Below are positions 8,686 to 17,770 of a stretch of 64,000 bases of DNA, piece after piece. Position 1 is the first letter of the stretch, and each line of letters begins with the position of its first letter. The stretch spans positions 1,550,001 through 1,614,000 of the forward strand of contig NZ_CP038469.1 in assembly GCF_004684345.1 (NCBI RefSeq), in the 5' to 3' direction. The translations under genes were made by a program, and so were the position numbers. The notes under the pieces are model-generated. The model was not told the origin of the DNA. It ran no database searches and worked only from the letters and a program-made list of their open reading frames with translations. This DNA comes from Citrobacter tructae. GTDB lineage: Bacteria; Pseudomonadota; Gammaproteobacteria; Enterobacterales; Enterobacteriaceae.

Positions 8686-10344
8686 TTAGCGAATATTAAT
8701 CAGTGCGTCAAACAGCGCATTCGCGGTTTGCAGCACTTGCGCGTTAGCCAGGTAATACTGCTGATAGCGCTGTAAATTACCGTACTCTTCGTCGAGGTTA
8801 ACCCCGGAAATAGACTGTTGCTGCTTATAAAGCTGTGTCACTACGTTGTTTTGCGTGGTACTGCTGGTTTTCAGCGTCGCGGTTTTGTTCCCCACATCGC
8901 TTACCAGCGTAGCGTAGGCGTCGTTAAATGTTTTATTACCAACGGTAGCCTTGGTTTGCAGATCCAACAGTTTCTGACCGTTACGGTTATCGCTCTTACC
9001 TTTATCAACATTCGGATCAAGGTCATTTTTGGACACTTCTGCCATGGCGATTTTCGACTCGTCGGTCACCATGACTTTCATATCAACAATGGCGTTACTC
9101 ACGGGTTTCAGAATAAAGCTGTCGTTTGCTTTCGCACCAGCACCTACCGTGATTTCCATCCCGTCAAAAGACATTTTCCCGCCGGTGACGGTAGCCTTAA
9201 AACTGGTATTGTCTGCAAGGCGGGTAACCTGCCAGTCTGTACCATCAAAAGCGATTTTATAATCTGTAGCCTGTACAGCAGAACTGTCAGTAACTTTTGC
9301 TGTTAACGATCCCGTTCCTGTGTTTTTAGCATTACTGAGCACGGACGGGCTGCCGATAGCAAAGAAGTCTTTGCCCTGATCGCCGTTGGCATCAAAGCCT
9401 TCTTTATGCTGGGTGTTAAACGCGTCGGCAAACGCAAGCGCCAATTGTCCGAGGGTATTACGTGTCTGATCCAGCTCCTGAGACCGGAAAGTCAACAATC
9501 CGCCCAGTGAGCCGGTGTTCAGCATTTTTTCCGGAATTTCAATATTACCGGCAACCCCATCAACATACGCTACGGTGGTGCGGCTGGGATCGTCGCTGGA
9601 TGGTACGGCAGCAAGTTGACGCGCACTGCTACCCTGCACCAGCGAATAGCCATTCGCCATGGTGATGTTGTAGGTACCGCCATCCTGAACGCTGACCTCG
9701 ACGCCGACGATCGTGTTCAACTCGCTCACCAACTGGTCGCGCTGATCCAGCAGATCGTTAGGTGAAGCCCCCGCGCCGACGCCGGTCAGACGAGAGATTT
9801 GGTCATTGAGACTGGCGATTTGCTTCGAGTAGTTGTTGATCTGGTCTACGCTGGCGGCAATCGCGGTGTTAACCTGCTTATCCTGATCGCGCAGATACTG
9901 ATCGGTAGTTTTAAACTGGTTGACTAAACCATCCGCTTTGCCAATCAATGCCTGACGCGCCGCTGGATCTTCCGCGTTACTGACCAGCGTTTGCAGGCTG
10001 GTAAAAAAATCCTGCATTGAGGTCGAAATGGAACTGGTTTTGCTGGAAAGCAGATTGTCAATTTTTGACATTTGCTCATAGCGTGTCGTCAGGCCGCTGC
10101 TCTGGTTCTGCGCTGCCCGTAACTGATTAGTTATAAAGGAGTCATACTCACGCTGTACGCCAGAAACATAGACGCCATTGCCAACCCAGCCCCCCGCACC
10201 CAGCGTGCTGTTCGCTTGCGCCATAATTGTTGTTTGGCGGGTATATCCGGCAACGTTATAGCTGGAGATGTTATTACTGGCAGTATTCAACGCGGCCTGC
10301 GCTGCGCTAAGACCACTCATGGCGTTGTTAATCAAGCTGGACAT
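8686..10344 (-). CDS. flgK: Flagellar hook-associated protein FlgK (HAP1)
   Basis: FlgK (552 residues) is the first hook-filament junction protein. It starts MSSLINNAMSGLSAAQAALN and has the rod/hook-type NNISSYNVAGYTRQ segment near residue 23. Its C-terminal helix has the conserved NLDEEYGNLQRYQQYY, the region bound by the export chaperone FlgN, which is also encoded in this window. Length is a few residues above the E. coli form because of the variable centre. It has its own sigma-28 promoter in the 64-bp gap after flgJ, allowing late expression with the filament genes. Confidence 0.97.
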   Translation of the reverse strand: MSSLINNAMSGLSAAQAALNTASNNISSYNVAGYTRQTTIMAQANSTLGAGGWVGNGVYVSGVQREYDSFITNQLRAAQNQSSGLTTRYEQMSKIDNLLSSKTSSISTSMQDFFTSLQTLVSNAEDPAARQALIGKADGLVNQFKTTDQYLRDQDKQVNTAIAASVDQINNYSKQIASLNDQISRLTGVGAGASPNDLLDQRDQLVSELNTIVGVEVSVQDGGTYNITMANGYSLVQGSSARQLAAVPSSDDPSRTTVAYVDGVAGNIEIPEKMLNTGSLGGLLTFRSQELDQTRNTLGQLALAFADAFNTQHKEGFDANGDQGKDFFAIGSPSVLSNAKNTGTGSLTAKVTDSSAVQATDYKIAFDGTDWQVTRLADNTSFKATVTGGKMSFDGMEITVGAGAKANDSFILKPVSNAIVDMKVMVTDESKIAMAEVSKNDLDPNVDKGKSDNRNGQKLLDLQTKATVGNKTFNDAYATLVSDVGNKTATLKTSSTTQNNVVTQLYKQQQSISGVNLDEEYGNLQRYQQYYLANAQVLQTANALFDALINIR

Positions 10345-10376
10345 GGAGGTTCCTTGTAATCCTTCAATACTCGTTA

Positions 10377-10403
10377 TTATCGGCAGCGGGTGGGCAGACT
10401 TGA
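10377..10403 (-). promoter_or_regulatory. Sigma-28 (FliA) promoter of flgKL
   Basis: On the minus strand the gap between flgJ and flgK reads TCAAGTCT, then 11 bases, then GCCGATAA. This matches the FliA consensus TAAAGTTT-N11-GCCGATAA with a perfect -10 element. It places flgKL in the late flagellar class, in addition to read-through from the flgB operon. Confidence 0.92.
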
Positions 10404-10408
10404 GCTAT

Positions 10409-11359
10409 TTAAAATAGATTGTCGAGATTGCTGCTGTAGGTTTTGCTCACTTTCTCGCTCATCGACTTCAGCTGCTGGATCATAGTGGTTAATTTACGCG
10501 CATAGTGAGGGTCGGTGGCGTAGCCTGCATTCTGTAGTGCCTGTGCGCCCTGCTCGGCGGTAGCCGCGCCGGTTACTGCGGCGTAGCGCGGATTACGCGA
10601 TATCAGTCCGACATAATCCGACAGCGCCTCAAGGTAAGAGCTATAGACACGGAATTTGGCTTTCACCTTTTTCGCCTCACCGTTTTCATATTCGGTAGTG
10701 GTGATTTCGGTGGTCGGTCCTTTCCAGCTCCCAGTGGCCTTCACGCCAAAAATGTTGAAGCTTGGCTCGCCGTTCTCACGGCGGATTTGTCGCTGCCCCC
10801 ACCCAGATTCCAGCGCTGCCTGCGCCAGAATGAGATGATGCGGCACCCCACTTTGCTGGCTTGCCAGTTTTGCCGGCAGCGAGAGTTGGGCGAGGAAGTC
10901 TTTACTGTCGCCCGACAGCGGCTCATCATTGCTTTCCGTCGCTTTCGGTAGCGCTTTACGCACCATCTGCGTCAGCGCCTGGTTTTGATAGCTGGTCACC
11001 GTTTCCAGTGAGAACTTCATCGGCACCTGCGGCGCGTCATCCGCAGGTACCACCTGCCCTTCGGTCATCTGCTTAACCATCATTTCAGCCAGACCCAGAC
11101 CTTTACCTGCGGTCATCTGCTGGGCGATTTGTTGGTCATACATACTGGTGTACAAGCGCGTCGAGTCGCTGCTAAAGACCCCGTCTTTTGGCAGCGCTTC
11201 ACGCATGCTTTTCAGCATCATTTGCACGAACATCCCTTCAACCTGGCGGGCGACCGGACGGATATTTGCCGCCGGATCCTGACCCGCCTTCGCTTTCAGT
11301 TCATTCAACGATTGTGCATCCCAGGCGGCACTGGTCAGCAGTTTGCTGTCACCAATCAT
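10409..11359 (-). CDS. flgJ: Flagellar rod assembly protein / peptidoglycan hydrolase FlgJ
   Basis: FlgJ (316 residues) caps the growing rod and opens the peptidoglycan so it can pass. The N-terminal third is the rod-scaffolding domain (KQMTEG near residue 100). The C-terminal half is a glucosaminidase-type domain with ILAQAALESGWGQ containing the catalytic Glu, and the later EALSDYVGL and GYATDPHYA segments. An upstream in-frame start at 11389 exists, but the ATG at 11359 is chosen: it overlaps the flgI stop (TAATG) and gives the conserved N-terminus MIGDSKLL. Confidence 0.96.
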   Translation of the reverse strand: MIGDSKLLTSAAWDAQSLNELKAKAGQDPAANIRPVARQVEGMFVQMMLKSMREALPKDGVFSSDSTRLYTSMYDQQIAQQMTAGKGLGLAEMMVKQMTEGQVVPADDAPQVPMKFSLETVTSYQNQALTQMVRKALPKATESNDEPLSGDSKDFLAQLSLPAKLASQQSGVPHHLILAQAALESGWGQRQIRRENGEPSFNIFGVKATGSWKGPTTEITTTEYENGEAKKVKAKFRVYSSYLEALSDYVGLISRNPRYAAVTGAATAEQGAQALQNAGYATDPHYARKLTTMIQQLKSMSEKVSKTYSSNLDNLF

Positions 11360-12456
11360 TAGATGATTTCCAGTTTGGCGCGTAAGCAACCCGCGCTTTG
11401 CATTGATTGCAGGATTGACATCAAATCCATTGGCGTGGCACCGAGGGCATTGAGTGCGCGGACCACATTGTTCAGATTGGCGCTGAAGCGCACGCTCTGC
11501 AACGAACCACCGCTTTGGCGCATATCGATCTGGGTTTGTGGCGTCACCACGGTTTGTCCACCGCCAAACGGCGTATCTGGCTGGCTGACGTTGGCCTGGC
11601 GGTTTACCGTAATCGACAAGTTACCTTGCGCCACGGCACAGCTATCCAGCGTGACTTCGCGGTTCATGACCACAGATCCGGTGCGCGAGTTGATAATCAC
11701 TTTCGCATCCTGCGGCGTGACGTTCACCTCCATGTTTTGGATATCGGCGAGGAAACGCACTTGCGAACTGTTGCCGCTTGGCACGCGCACCTGAATCGTG
11801 CGCGCATCCAGCGCCGTTGCACTACCAAAACCACGCGAGCGGTTGATGGTGTCGGTTATCTGCTGCGCCATGGTGAAATCTTCATTATTGAGCTGCAGGT
11901 TGATGGTGTTACCCCCGCCAAACTGGCTGGGTAACTCACGTTCAATGGTGGCCCCGTTGGTGATACGTCCACCGTTGAGCTGGTTAACCTGCACGCTACT
12001 GCCCCCCGCCGCCGCACCCGCACCACCGACTAAAATATTGCCCTGTGCCAGCGCATACACCTGGCTATCGACCCCTTTCAGTGGGGTCATCAGCAGTGTC
12101 CCACCGCGCAGACTTTTGGCGTTACCCATTGAAGAGACTACAACATCAATGGTTTGTCCCTGACGTCCAAACGCCGGGAAGGATGCCGTTACCATCACCG
12201 CCGCCACGTTTTTCAACTGCATATTGGTGCCGGTCGGCACGGTGATCCCCAGTTGGGAGAGCATGTTATTGAGCGTTTGGGTAGTGAACGGCGTCTGGGT
12301 TGTCTGGTCACCCGTACCGTCCAGTCCTACCACCAGCCCGTAGCCAATCAGCGAGTTTTCACGCACGCCCTGAACGCTGGTCAGATCACGAATACGATCG
12401 GCATGAACCAATGAGGTTGCCAACAGCAGAACCATTGCAACAAAAGTTTTAAGCAC
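11359..12456 (-). CDS. flgI: Flagellar P-ring protein FlgI
   Basis: FlgI (365 residues) forms the P ring, the bushing in the peptidoglycan layer around the rod. It begins with a Sec signal peptide (MLKTFVAMVLLLATSLVHA, cleavage before DRIRDL) and continues with the conserved VQGVRENSLIGYGLVVGLDG. Two cysteines (CAVAQ and AGCLRAK) form the family disulfide. The start codon is GTG with a GAGG Shine-Dalgarno just upstream. Its stop overlaps the flgJ start by one base, implying translational coupling. Confidence 0.97.
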   Translation of the reverse strand: MLKTFVAMVLLLATSLVHADRIRDLTSVQGVRENSLIGYGLVVGLDGTGDQTTQTPFTTQTLNNMLSQLGITVPTGTNMQLKNVAAVMVTASFPAFGRQGQTIDVVVSSMGNAKSLRGGTLLMTPLKGVDSQVYALAQGNILVGGAGAAAGGSSVQVNQLNGGRITNGATIERELPSQFGGGNTINLQLNNEDFTMAQQITDTINRSRGFGSATALDARTIQVRVPSGNSSQVRFLADIQNMEVNVTPQDAKVIINSRTGSVVMNREVTLDSCAVAQGNLSITVNRQANVSQPDTPFGGGQTVVTPQTQIDMRQSGGSLQSVRFSANLNNVVRALNALGATPMDLMSILQSMQSAGCLRAKLEII

Positions 12457-12468
12457 TGAAGACCTCGC

Positions 12469-13167
12469 TTACATCGGCGACAAGTTAAGGAAGAAACGCT
12501 GCAACCAGCCCATATTCTGCGCTTCGTTGATATAGCCGTTACCGACGTACTCGATACGTGCATCCGCAACCTGGGTTGACGGAACAGAGTTACTGCCGCT
12601 GATGGTGCGCGGGTTAACAACCCCGGAGAAGCGGATAAATTCAGTGCCCTGGTTAATGGCGATCTGCTTTTCACCCACAACGTGTAAATTGCCATTGACC
12701 AGTACCTGATCGACGGTCACGGTCAGCGTACCGCTAAAGGTGTTACGGGCATTCGCGCCACCTTTGCCATTAAAGGAGTTCCCGCCGGAAGCCTCTACGT
12801 CAGCACGTTCGTTACCAAACAGCCCTTCCAGGTAGCGCGGTACGGTATCAAACCCAAAGTTGGTCTTACCATCGCGGCTGGCATTAGCCGAAGAGCTTTT
12901 GCTCGCACTGACGTTTTCCTGCAATACGATAGTCAGCGTATCGCCAATATTGCGCGGACGACGGTCTTCAAATAGCGGCTGGTAGCCATAGTTAACAGGC
13001 TGAGTCGACTGAAATATTGATCCATTCGCCACCGGCGTCGGGCCGGGTACCGGCTGTGCAGAGGTTGCGCCCTGCACCAGAGGCGTGGCCGGGATCCAGG
13101 CACATCCTGTCAGCGAAACCACCAGCAGGGCCGTAATCGGGTATGGGTGAAGCGCGTATTTTCGCAT
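12469..13167 (-). CDS. flgH: Flagellar L-ring lipoprotein FlgH
   Basis: FlgH (232 residues) forms the L ring in the outer membrane. The N-terminus is a lipoprotein signal peptide with lipobox LTGC (VVSLTGCAWIP), so the mature protein begins with acylated Cys. Later conserved segments include FEDRRPRNIGDTLTIVLQE and GVVNPRTISGSN. Two in-frame ATGs exist (13176 and 13167); I choose 13167 because it gives the usual length. It sits between flgG and flgI in the basal-body operon. Confidence 0.96.
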   Translation of the reverse strand: MRKYALHPYPITALLVVSLTGCAWIPATPLVQGATSAQPVPGPTPVANGSIFQSTQPVNYGYQPLFEDRRPRNIGDTLTIVLQENVSASKSSSANASRDGKTNFGFDTVPRYLEGLFGNERADVEASGGNSFNGKGGANARNTFSGTLTVTVDQVLVNGNLHVVGEKQIAINQGTEFIRFSGVVNPRTISGSNSVPSTQVADARIEYVGNGYINEAQNMGWLQRFFLNLSPM

Positions 13168-13224
13168 TGCCTTCATCTTCTACATCAGTGTGCCGGTGAG
13201 GTTTTCACCCCACCGGAAAACACG

Positions 13225-14007
13225 TTAGAGTTGCGTCAGTTTTTGCAGCATCTGATCGGTGGTCGACACCGCTTTGCTGTTGATTTCGTAAGCACGCTGA
13301 ACCTGGATCATATTCACCAGCTCTTCCGCCACGTTCACGTTAGAGGTTTCAACATAGCCTTGATACAGCAGACCCGCGCCGTTAAGCCCCGGCGTGCTCT
13401 CGTTTGGCGCACCTGAGGATTGCGTCTCGGTGTACAGATTTTCACCAATGCTTTCCAGGCCGGTATCGTTCATAAAGGTGGTCAGGTTGAGCTGACCTAC
13501 CTGTACCGGCGCAGCCTGTCCCTGCTGGGTGACGCTAACGATGCCGTCACGCCCAATAGTGATGCTGAGCGAATTCGCCGGAATGGTGATCGCCGGCTGA
13601 ACCTGAAAACCGCCCGCCGTCACCAGTTGACCGTTCTGATCCACCTGGAAAGAACCGTCACGCGTATAGGCTGACGTCCCATCCGGCAGCATGACCTGGA
13701 AAAAGCCCTGCCCTTTAATCGCCACATCTTTGCTGTTGTTAGTCTGCGACAGGTTGCCCTGGCTGTGTAAACGTTCGGTCGCCACCGGGCGCACACCGGT
13801 ACCGATTTGCAGACCTGAAGGCAGCACGGTCTGTTCAGAAGACTGCGCGCCAGGCTGGCGGATCGTCTGGTACAGCAGATCTTCAAATACCGCACGCTGA
13901 CGCTTGAAACCATTGGTGCTGACGTTTGCCAAGTTGTTGGCAATCACATCCATGTTGGTTTGCTGTGCATCCAGGCCGGTTTTGGCGATCCATAATGAAC
14001 TGATCAT
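13225..14007 (-). CDS. flgG: Flagellar distal rod protein FlgG
   Basis: FlgG (260 residues, the usual length) builds the distal rod that spans from the MS ring to the hook. It starts MISSLWIAKTGLDAQQTNMD and has the rod/hook motif VIANNLANVSTNGFKRQRA. The C-terminal helix SNVNVAEELVNMIQVQRAYE is the shared D0 helix of the rod and hook family. There is no signal peptide, since it is exported through the flagellar type III apparatus. It is part of the leftward flgBCDEFGHIJ operon with a 13-bp gap after flgF. Confidence 0.97.
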   Translation of the reverse strand: MISSLWIAKTGLDAQQTNMDVIANNLANVSTNGFKRQRAVFEDLLYQTIRQPGAQSSEQTVLPSGLQIGTGVRPVATERLHSQGNLSQTNNSKDVAIKGQGFFQVMLPDGTSAYTRDGSFQVDQNGQLVTAGGFQVQPAITIPANSLSITIGRDGIVSVTQQGQAAPVQVGQLNLTTFMNDTGLESIGENLYTETQSSGAPNESTPGLNGAGLLYQGYVETSNVNVAEELVNMIQVQRAYEINSKAVSTTDQMLQKLTQL

Positions 14008-14020
14008 AAAATGTCCTGTG

Positions 14021-14776
14021 TTAACTCATCGACAGCAGTTGGTTGGCGCGACCCGCGTTATCATCCACGCTACTGATAATCTTCATCTGCATTTCGAAGC
14101 GGCGGGCGCTGGCGATCATGTCGCTCATCGCGGCAACCGGCTTGACGTTACTGCCTTCCAGCACCCCCGACATCACGCGGATGCTGGGATCGGCCTGTAA
14201 TGTCGGACCACGGGCCGCCTGTGCCGCCGCGCTCAGACGGAACATACCGTCATCGCCACGCAGCACTTCACTCCCCGTCGCCTTGACCAGCTTCAGACGC
14301 CCGACAGGCGCGACCGTGTTCGCCGGATCGCCGGGGTTCAGCGCAGAAATCGTCCCATCGGCGGCGATAGTAATTTCTGAACCTTCCGGTACCGCTATCG
14401 GCCCGGCTTCACCAATCACCGGATGCCCCTGAATGGTCAGTTCACCCGTGGGGCTAACCTGAATAGCACCATTGCGGGTATACCCTTCGCTACCGTCAGC
14501 AGTTTGCACCGCTAGCCAGCCGTCCTGCTGTAACGCAACGTCCAACGGGCGGGAGGTGTAGTCCATCTGGCCCGGCGTCATATCCGCCCCTGGCGTAGAA
14601 GCCACCACCAACGTACGCGTTGGTAAAGAGAGTCCTTCAACCGGCACCGCACGCAGCGCATTGAGCTGCGCCCGGAAGCCCGGCGTTGAAGCGTTTGCCA
14701 GGTTGCTGGCCGTCACCGCCTGTTGATTCAGCGTCTGACTAGCCGCGCCCATGGCGGTATAAATTGCGTGATCCAT
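14021..14776 (-). CDS. flgF: Flagellar proximal rod protein FlgF
   Basis: FlgF (251 residues) is a proximal rod subunit between FlgC and FlgG. The N-terminus MDHAIYTAMGAASQTLNQQA includes the family segment ASNLANASTPGFRAQL, and the C-terminal helix has SARRFEMQMKIISSVDDNA. Length equals that of relatives. It lies 20 bp after flgE within the basal-body operon. Confidence 0.97.
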   Translation of the reverse strand: MDHAIYTAMGAASQTLNQQAVTASNLANASTPGFRAQLNALRAVPVEGLSLPTRTLVVASTPGADMTPGQMDYTSRPLDVALQQDGWLAVQTADGSEGYTRNGAIQVSPTGELTIQGHPVIGEAGPIAVPEGSEITIAADGTISALNPGDPANTVAPVGRLKLVKATGSEVLRGDDGMFRLSAAAQAARGPTLQADPSIRVMSGVLEGSNVKPVAAMSDMIASARRFEMQMKIISSVDDNAGRANQLLSMS

Positions 14777-14796
14777 TAAGCCATCCCGTCAGGCGC

Positions 14797-16053
14797 TTAG
14801 CGCAGGTTGACCAGCGTGTTGAGGATCTGATCCTGGGTTTTGATGGTCTGCGCGTTCGACTGATAGTTACGCTGGGCGACGATCATGTTCACCAGTTCTT
14901 TACTCAAATCCACGTTTGATGCTTCCAGCGCGCCGTTAGTCAGCGTGCCGAAGTTACCCGTGCCTGCGGTACCCAGCAGTGCGACGCCAGAGGACTGAGT
15001 TGCGGCCCAGACGTTGTCACCCTGAGAAGCCAGACCTTCGTTGTTGGCAAAGTTTGCCAGCACGATCTGCCCCAGAATTTGCTTCTGTTCGTTGGAGTAG
15101 TTACCGACCACGGTGCCATCATCGTTAATCTGGTAGCTCACCAGATCGCCAGGCTTGTAACCGTTCTGGTTAGTGGCGACGATGTTGTTAGCGCCGGTGT
15201 TCTGCTGCATGGAGTTCAGGAAACTCAGAGAGAAATTTGCGGTGTCTGCGCCATTAATCGTACCGGTTTGAATCGCGATATTCGTTGGCCATGCTGGTGC
15301 AGGAGGAGTCGGTACCGCCTCGGCGGCCGTGGCGCTCATACCTAAAAACACACCATTTTCGTTAAAACGCATAAACCCTGCTGATTTTGCAGCGTCGCCG
15401 GTCGAAGCATCCTGTGTGTGAACTTCCCAGGTGTTACTCTGCGCATTTTTGACATAAAAAATATTCATGTCATGGGCATTACCCTGGCTATCAAAAACGG
15501 TAACGGTGCCTTTTTTGTTGTAGGTATCCGCATCACTTGCGCTAAATGGCGTCTTCGTTGGGACTTTATCGGTAGAGTTCAGGTTGATCTGCATAGACGC
15601 GGTGGTCGTGGCTTTGGCCGCCATCAGCGTATTTGGGATAGTGATCGGTGTCGGGTTCGCGCCCTGCTGTATCGTCGGCGGCGTACCGGTGGCTGGGTAG
15701 CCCGTCAGCTGCAGCCCCTGCATATTGACGATATTACGGTTTTCATCGAGCTTAAACTGACCGTTACGGCTGTAGAAAACAGAACCATTGCTGTCGACCA
15801 TACGGAAGAAACCGTTCTGGCTGATGGCAACGTCCAGGCCACGCCCGGTGTTGGTGGTGGTGCCATCGGTAAAGTCCTGGGTAATACCCGCCACTTTAAC
15901 GCCCAGTCCTACTTTAGAACCGGCAAACATATCCGCAAATGAAGCGGTACCAGATTTAAACCCGTAGGTCGCGGAGTTGGCGATGTTGTTACCAATGACA
16001 TCGAGGTTGGTCGCTGCAGCGTTCAGACCGCTGACCGCTTGAGAAAAGGCCAT
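14797..16053 (-). CDS. flgE: Flagellar hook protein FlgE
   Basis: FlgE polymerises into the hook, the universal joint. It has 418 residues, against about 402-403 in E. coli and Salmonella. The N-terminal helix AFSQAVSGLNAAATNLDVIG and the C-terminal NVDLSKELVNMIVAQRNYQS are conserved. The extra residues lie in the exposed middle (for example the Pro/Thr stretch around residues 120-165 and a PTPPAPAWPT segment near 250), which is the region that varies between strains. Export is type III, without a signal peptide. It sits between flgD and flgF. Confidence 0.97.
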   Translation of the reverse strand: MAFSQAVSGLNAAATNLDVIGNNIANSATYGFKSGTASFADMFAGSKVGLGVKVAGITQDFTDGTTTNTGRGLDVAISQNGFFRMVDSNGSVFYSRNGQFKLDENRNIVNMQGLQLTGYPATGTPPTIQQGANPTPITIPNTLMAAKATTTASMQINLNSTDKVPTKTPFSASDADTYNKKGTVTVFDSQGNAHDMNIFYVKNAQSNTWEVHTQDASTGDAAKSAGFMRFNENGVFLGMSATAAEAVPTPPAPAWPTNIAIQTGTINGADTANFSLSFLNSMQQNTGANNIVATNQNGYKPGDLVSYQINDDGTVVGNYSNEQKQILGQIVLANFANNEGLASQGDNVWAATQSSGVALLGTAGTGNFGTLTNGALEASNVDLSKELVNMIVAQRNYQSNAQTIKTQDQILNTLVNLR

Positions 16054-16079
16054 GACTTACTCCTGATAAGTGTGAAGGC

Positions 16080-16778
16080 TTAGATGATCTGCCGTACTTC
16101 GTCGAGGGTGGTGGTTCCATAGGTGCCAAGGTCCAGCGTATTACCGCCGTTGCTACGAATAACCCCCTGCACCAACGCAAACTGAAGCGGCTGCGCCACG
16201 AGCTGTGTGCCACCATTGCTGGCAGATATCGCCACGTTGTATGAACCGCTCGGTGCCGACGTGCCGTCCGTCATGGTGCCGTCCCAGGTGAAGGTATGAA
16301 CCCCCGCTTTCAGCTCACCAATATCAATCGTGCGCACAACTTTGCCGTCTTTATCGGTAATGGTGGCGGTGACCTTGTCGGCAGACTGTTGCAGCTCAAC
16401 GCCAAACGGTGTCGTGGTGGTAGTAGCCCCCTCTTCCGTCCCTTTACCGGTCAGGATGGTGGTACCCGGGATCATGACGCCGTGACCAATCAGGGTGCTG
16501 GCCTGCAGCGACTGATTGTTATCGATCTGCCCGGAGATCGACCCCAGCGTGGTATTCAGTTTCTCAATCCCACTCACGGTGCTGATTTGCGCCAACTGGG
16601 TGGTCAACTCATTGTTTTGCAGGGGATTGGTCGGGTCCTGATTTTTCAGCTGCGCGACTAACAGCGTCAGAAAGCTGCTTTGCAGATCGGCGGCGTTACT
16701 ACCCGTCAGCGAACTGTTATTACTGGCGGCATTAACGCCCGTACTACTCGGGTCATTCATTTTTACCGAAATTGACAT
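16080..16778 (-). CDS. flgD: Flagellar hook cap / assembly protein FlgD
   Basis: FlgD (232 residues) caps the growing hook and is lost when the hook is finished. The N-terminal region has the conserved FLTLLVAQLKNQDPTNPLQN with ELTTQLAQISTVSGIEKLN behind it, followed by FlgD Ig-like and tudor-like domains (IDIGELKAGVHTFTWDGT). It lies directly before flgE and 11 bp after flgC, consistent with stepwise assembly from one operon. Confidence 0.97.
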   Translation of the reverse strand: MSISVKMNDPSSTGVNAASNNSSLTGSNAADLQSSFLTLLVAQLKNQDPTNPLQNNELTTQLAQISTVSGIEKLNTTLGSISGQIDNNQSLQASTLIGHGVMIPGTTILTGKGTEEGATTTTTPFGVELQQSADKVTATITDKDGKVVRTIDIGELKAGVHTFTWDGTMTDGTSAPSGSYNVAISASNGGTQLVAQPLQFALVQGVIRSNGGNTLDLGTYGTTTLDEVRQII

Positions 16779-16789
16779 GTACGGCTCCT

Positions 16790-17194
16790 TTACTGGCCTA
16801 GCGTCAGCGTTTTAAGCATCAAGCTTTTCACGGTGTTGAGCACTTCGACGTTTGCCTGATAGCTACGCGAGGCTGACATGGTGTTGACCATCTCCCCAAC
16901 CACGTCCACATTGGGCATTTTTACGTAACCATTCGCATCAGCCAGCGGGTTGCCCGGTTCATAAACCAGCTTATCCGGAGCCTGGCTTTCAATGACGTCA
17001 GCGACTTTTACACCACCGGTTGCCGCACCCGGCGCGGCGTTAACCTGAAAAACAACCTGCTTTGCGCGATACGGTTGACCGTCAGGTCCTGTCACGCTGT
17101 CAGCATTCGCCATGTTGCTGGCCGCCACGTTCAGGCGCTGGGATTGCGCGGTCAGCGCAGAACCTGCGATATCAAAAATATTTAACAACGCCAC
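16790..17194 (-). CDS. flgC: Flagellar proximal rod protein FlgC
   Basis: FlgC (134 residues, usual length) is a proximal rod subunit. It starts at a GTG codon preceded by a strong GGAGGG Shine-Dalgarno, giving the conserved MALLNIFDIAGSALTAQSQR. The ASNMANADSVTGPDGQPY segment and C-terminal MVNTMSASRSYQANVEVLN are the family D0 elements. It starts 3 bp after the flgB stop, so the two are tightly coupled. Confidence 0.97.
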   Translation of the reverse strand: MALLNIFDIAGSALTAQSQRLNVAASNMANADSVTGPDGQPYRAKQVVFQVNAAPGAATGGVKVADVIESQAPDKLVYEPGNPLADANGYVKMPNVDVVGEMVNTMSASRSYQANVEVLNTVKSLMLKTLTLGQ

Positions 17195-17197
17195 GAA

Positions 17198-17614
17198 TTA
17201 GTTCCCTCCTTGCAGCACGGTCATCATGCCCTTGATTTGTCCACCCAATGCGGTGAGCCCCATCTGATACTTCAGACTGTTATCCGCAAACTGCGTACGC
17301 TCCCGGTCCATGTCCACCGTGTTGCCATCCAGCGACGGCTGGTCTGGAATACGGTAGAGCAGCTCCGTCGAGGGTGCAGAAAGTGTCTGGGCCGGAATAT
17401 GTTGTGCAGAGGTCAACGTCAACGAAACACCGCCGGTTTCTTCCCGTCCACGCACCATGACTTTTTTCAATTCACTGGCGAAATCCATGTCGCGCGCCTG
17501 ATACCCCGGCGTGTCGGCGTTGGCAATATTGGCCGCTAATACTTCCTGGCGTTGAGCGCGTAGATTCAGCGCTTCCTGTTGAAAACGTAAGGCGGCGTCG
17601 AGCTTATCGAGCAT
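17198..17614 (-). CDS. flgB: Flagellar proximal rod protein FlgB
   Basis: FlgB (138 residues) is the innermost rod component in contact with the export gate. It starts MLDKLDAALRFQQEALNLRA and contains the rod motif VLAANIANADTPGYQARDMD. It is the first gene of the nine-gene leftward basal-body operon, and its transcription is driven by the FlhD4C2-dependent promoter in the spacer shared with flgA. A GGAGGAG Shine-Dalgarno precedes the ATG. Confidence 0.97.
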   Translation of the reverse strand: MLDKLDAALRFQQEALNLRAQRQEVLAANIANADTPGYQARDMDFASELKKVMVRGREETGGVSLTLTSAQHIPAQTLSAPSTELLYRIPDQPSLDGNTVDMDRERTQFADNSLKYQMGLTALGGQIKGMMTVLQGGN

Positions 17615-17672
17615 ATCTCCTCCGCAAATGACAAAATTCAGCCGACAGCTTAAATCCCATTACGCGCGCGTT

Positions 17673-17714
17673 ATCGCTGGAATAAACGCAAAATGCGTCG
17701 CTATTTGTTGCGTT
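17673..17714. promoter_or_regulatory. FlhD4C2 box in the flgA/flgB divergent promoter
   Basis: The 156-bp spacer between flgB and flgA holds ATCGC-N3-AATAAACG, ten bases, then CGCTATTT-N3-GCGTT. The right half, read on the minus strand, is AACGC-N3-AAATAGCG and matches the published FlhD4C2 half-site exactly. The left half is a degenerate inverted copy. The arrangement agrees with known class II activation of both flgA and flgB from one box. Confidence 0.88.
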
Positions 17715-17770
17715 GATGACTGCGTCACACAGGTAAAATCCAGCTACTGCCTGAAAAAAGAGAGGTATTG

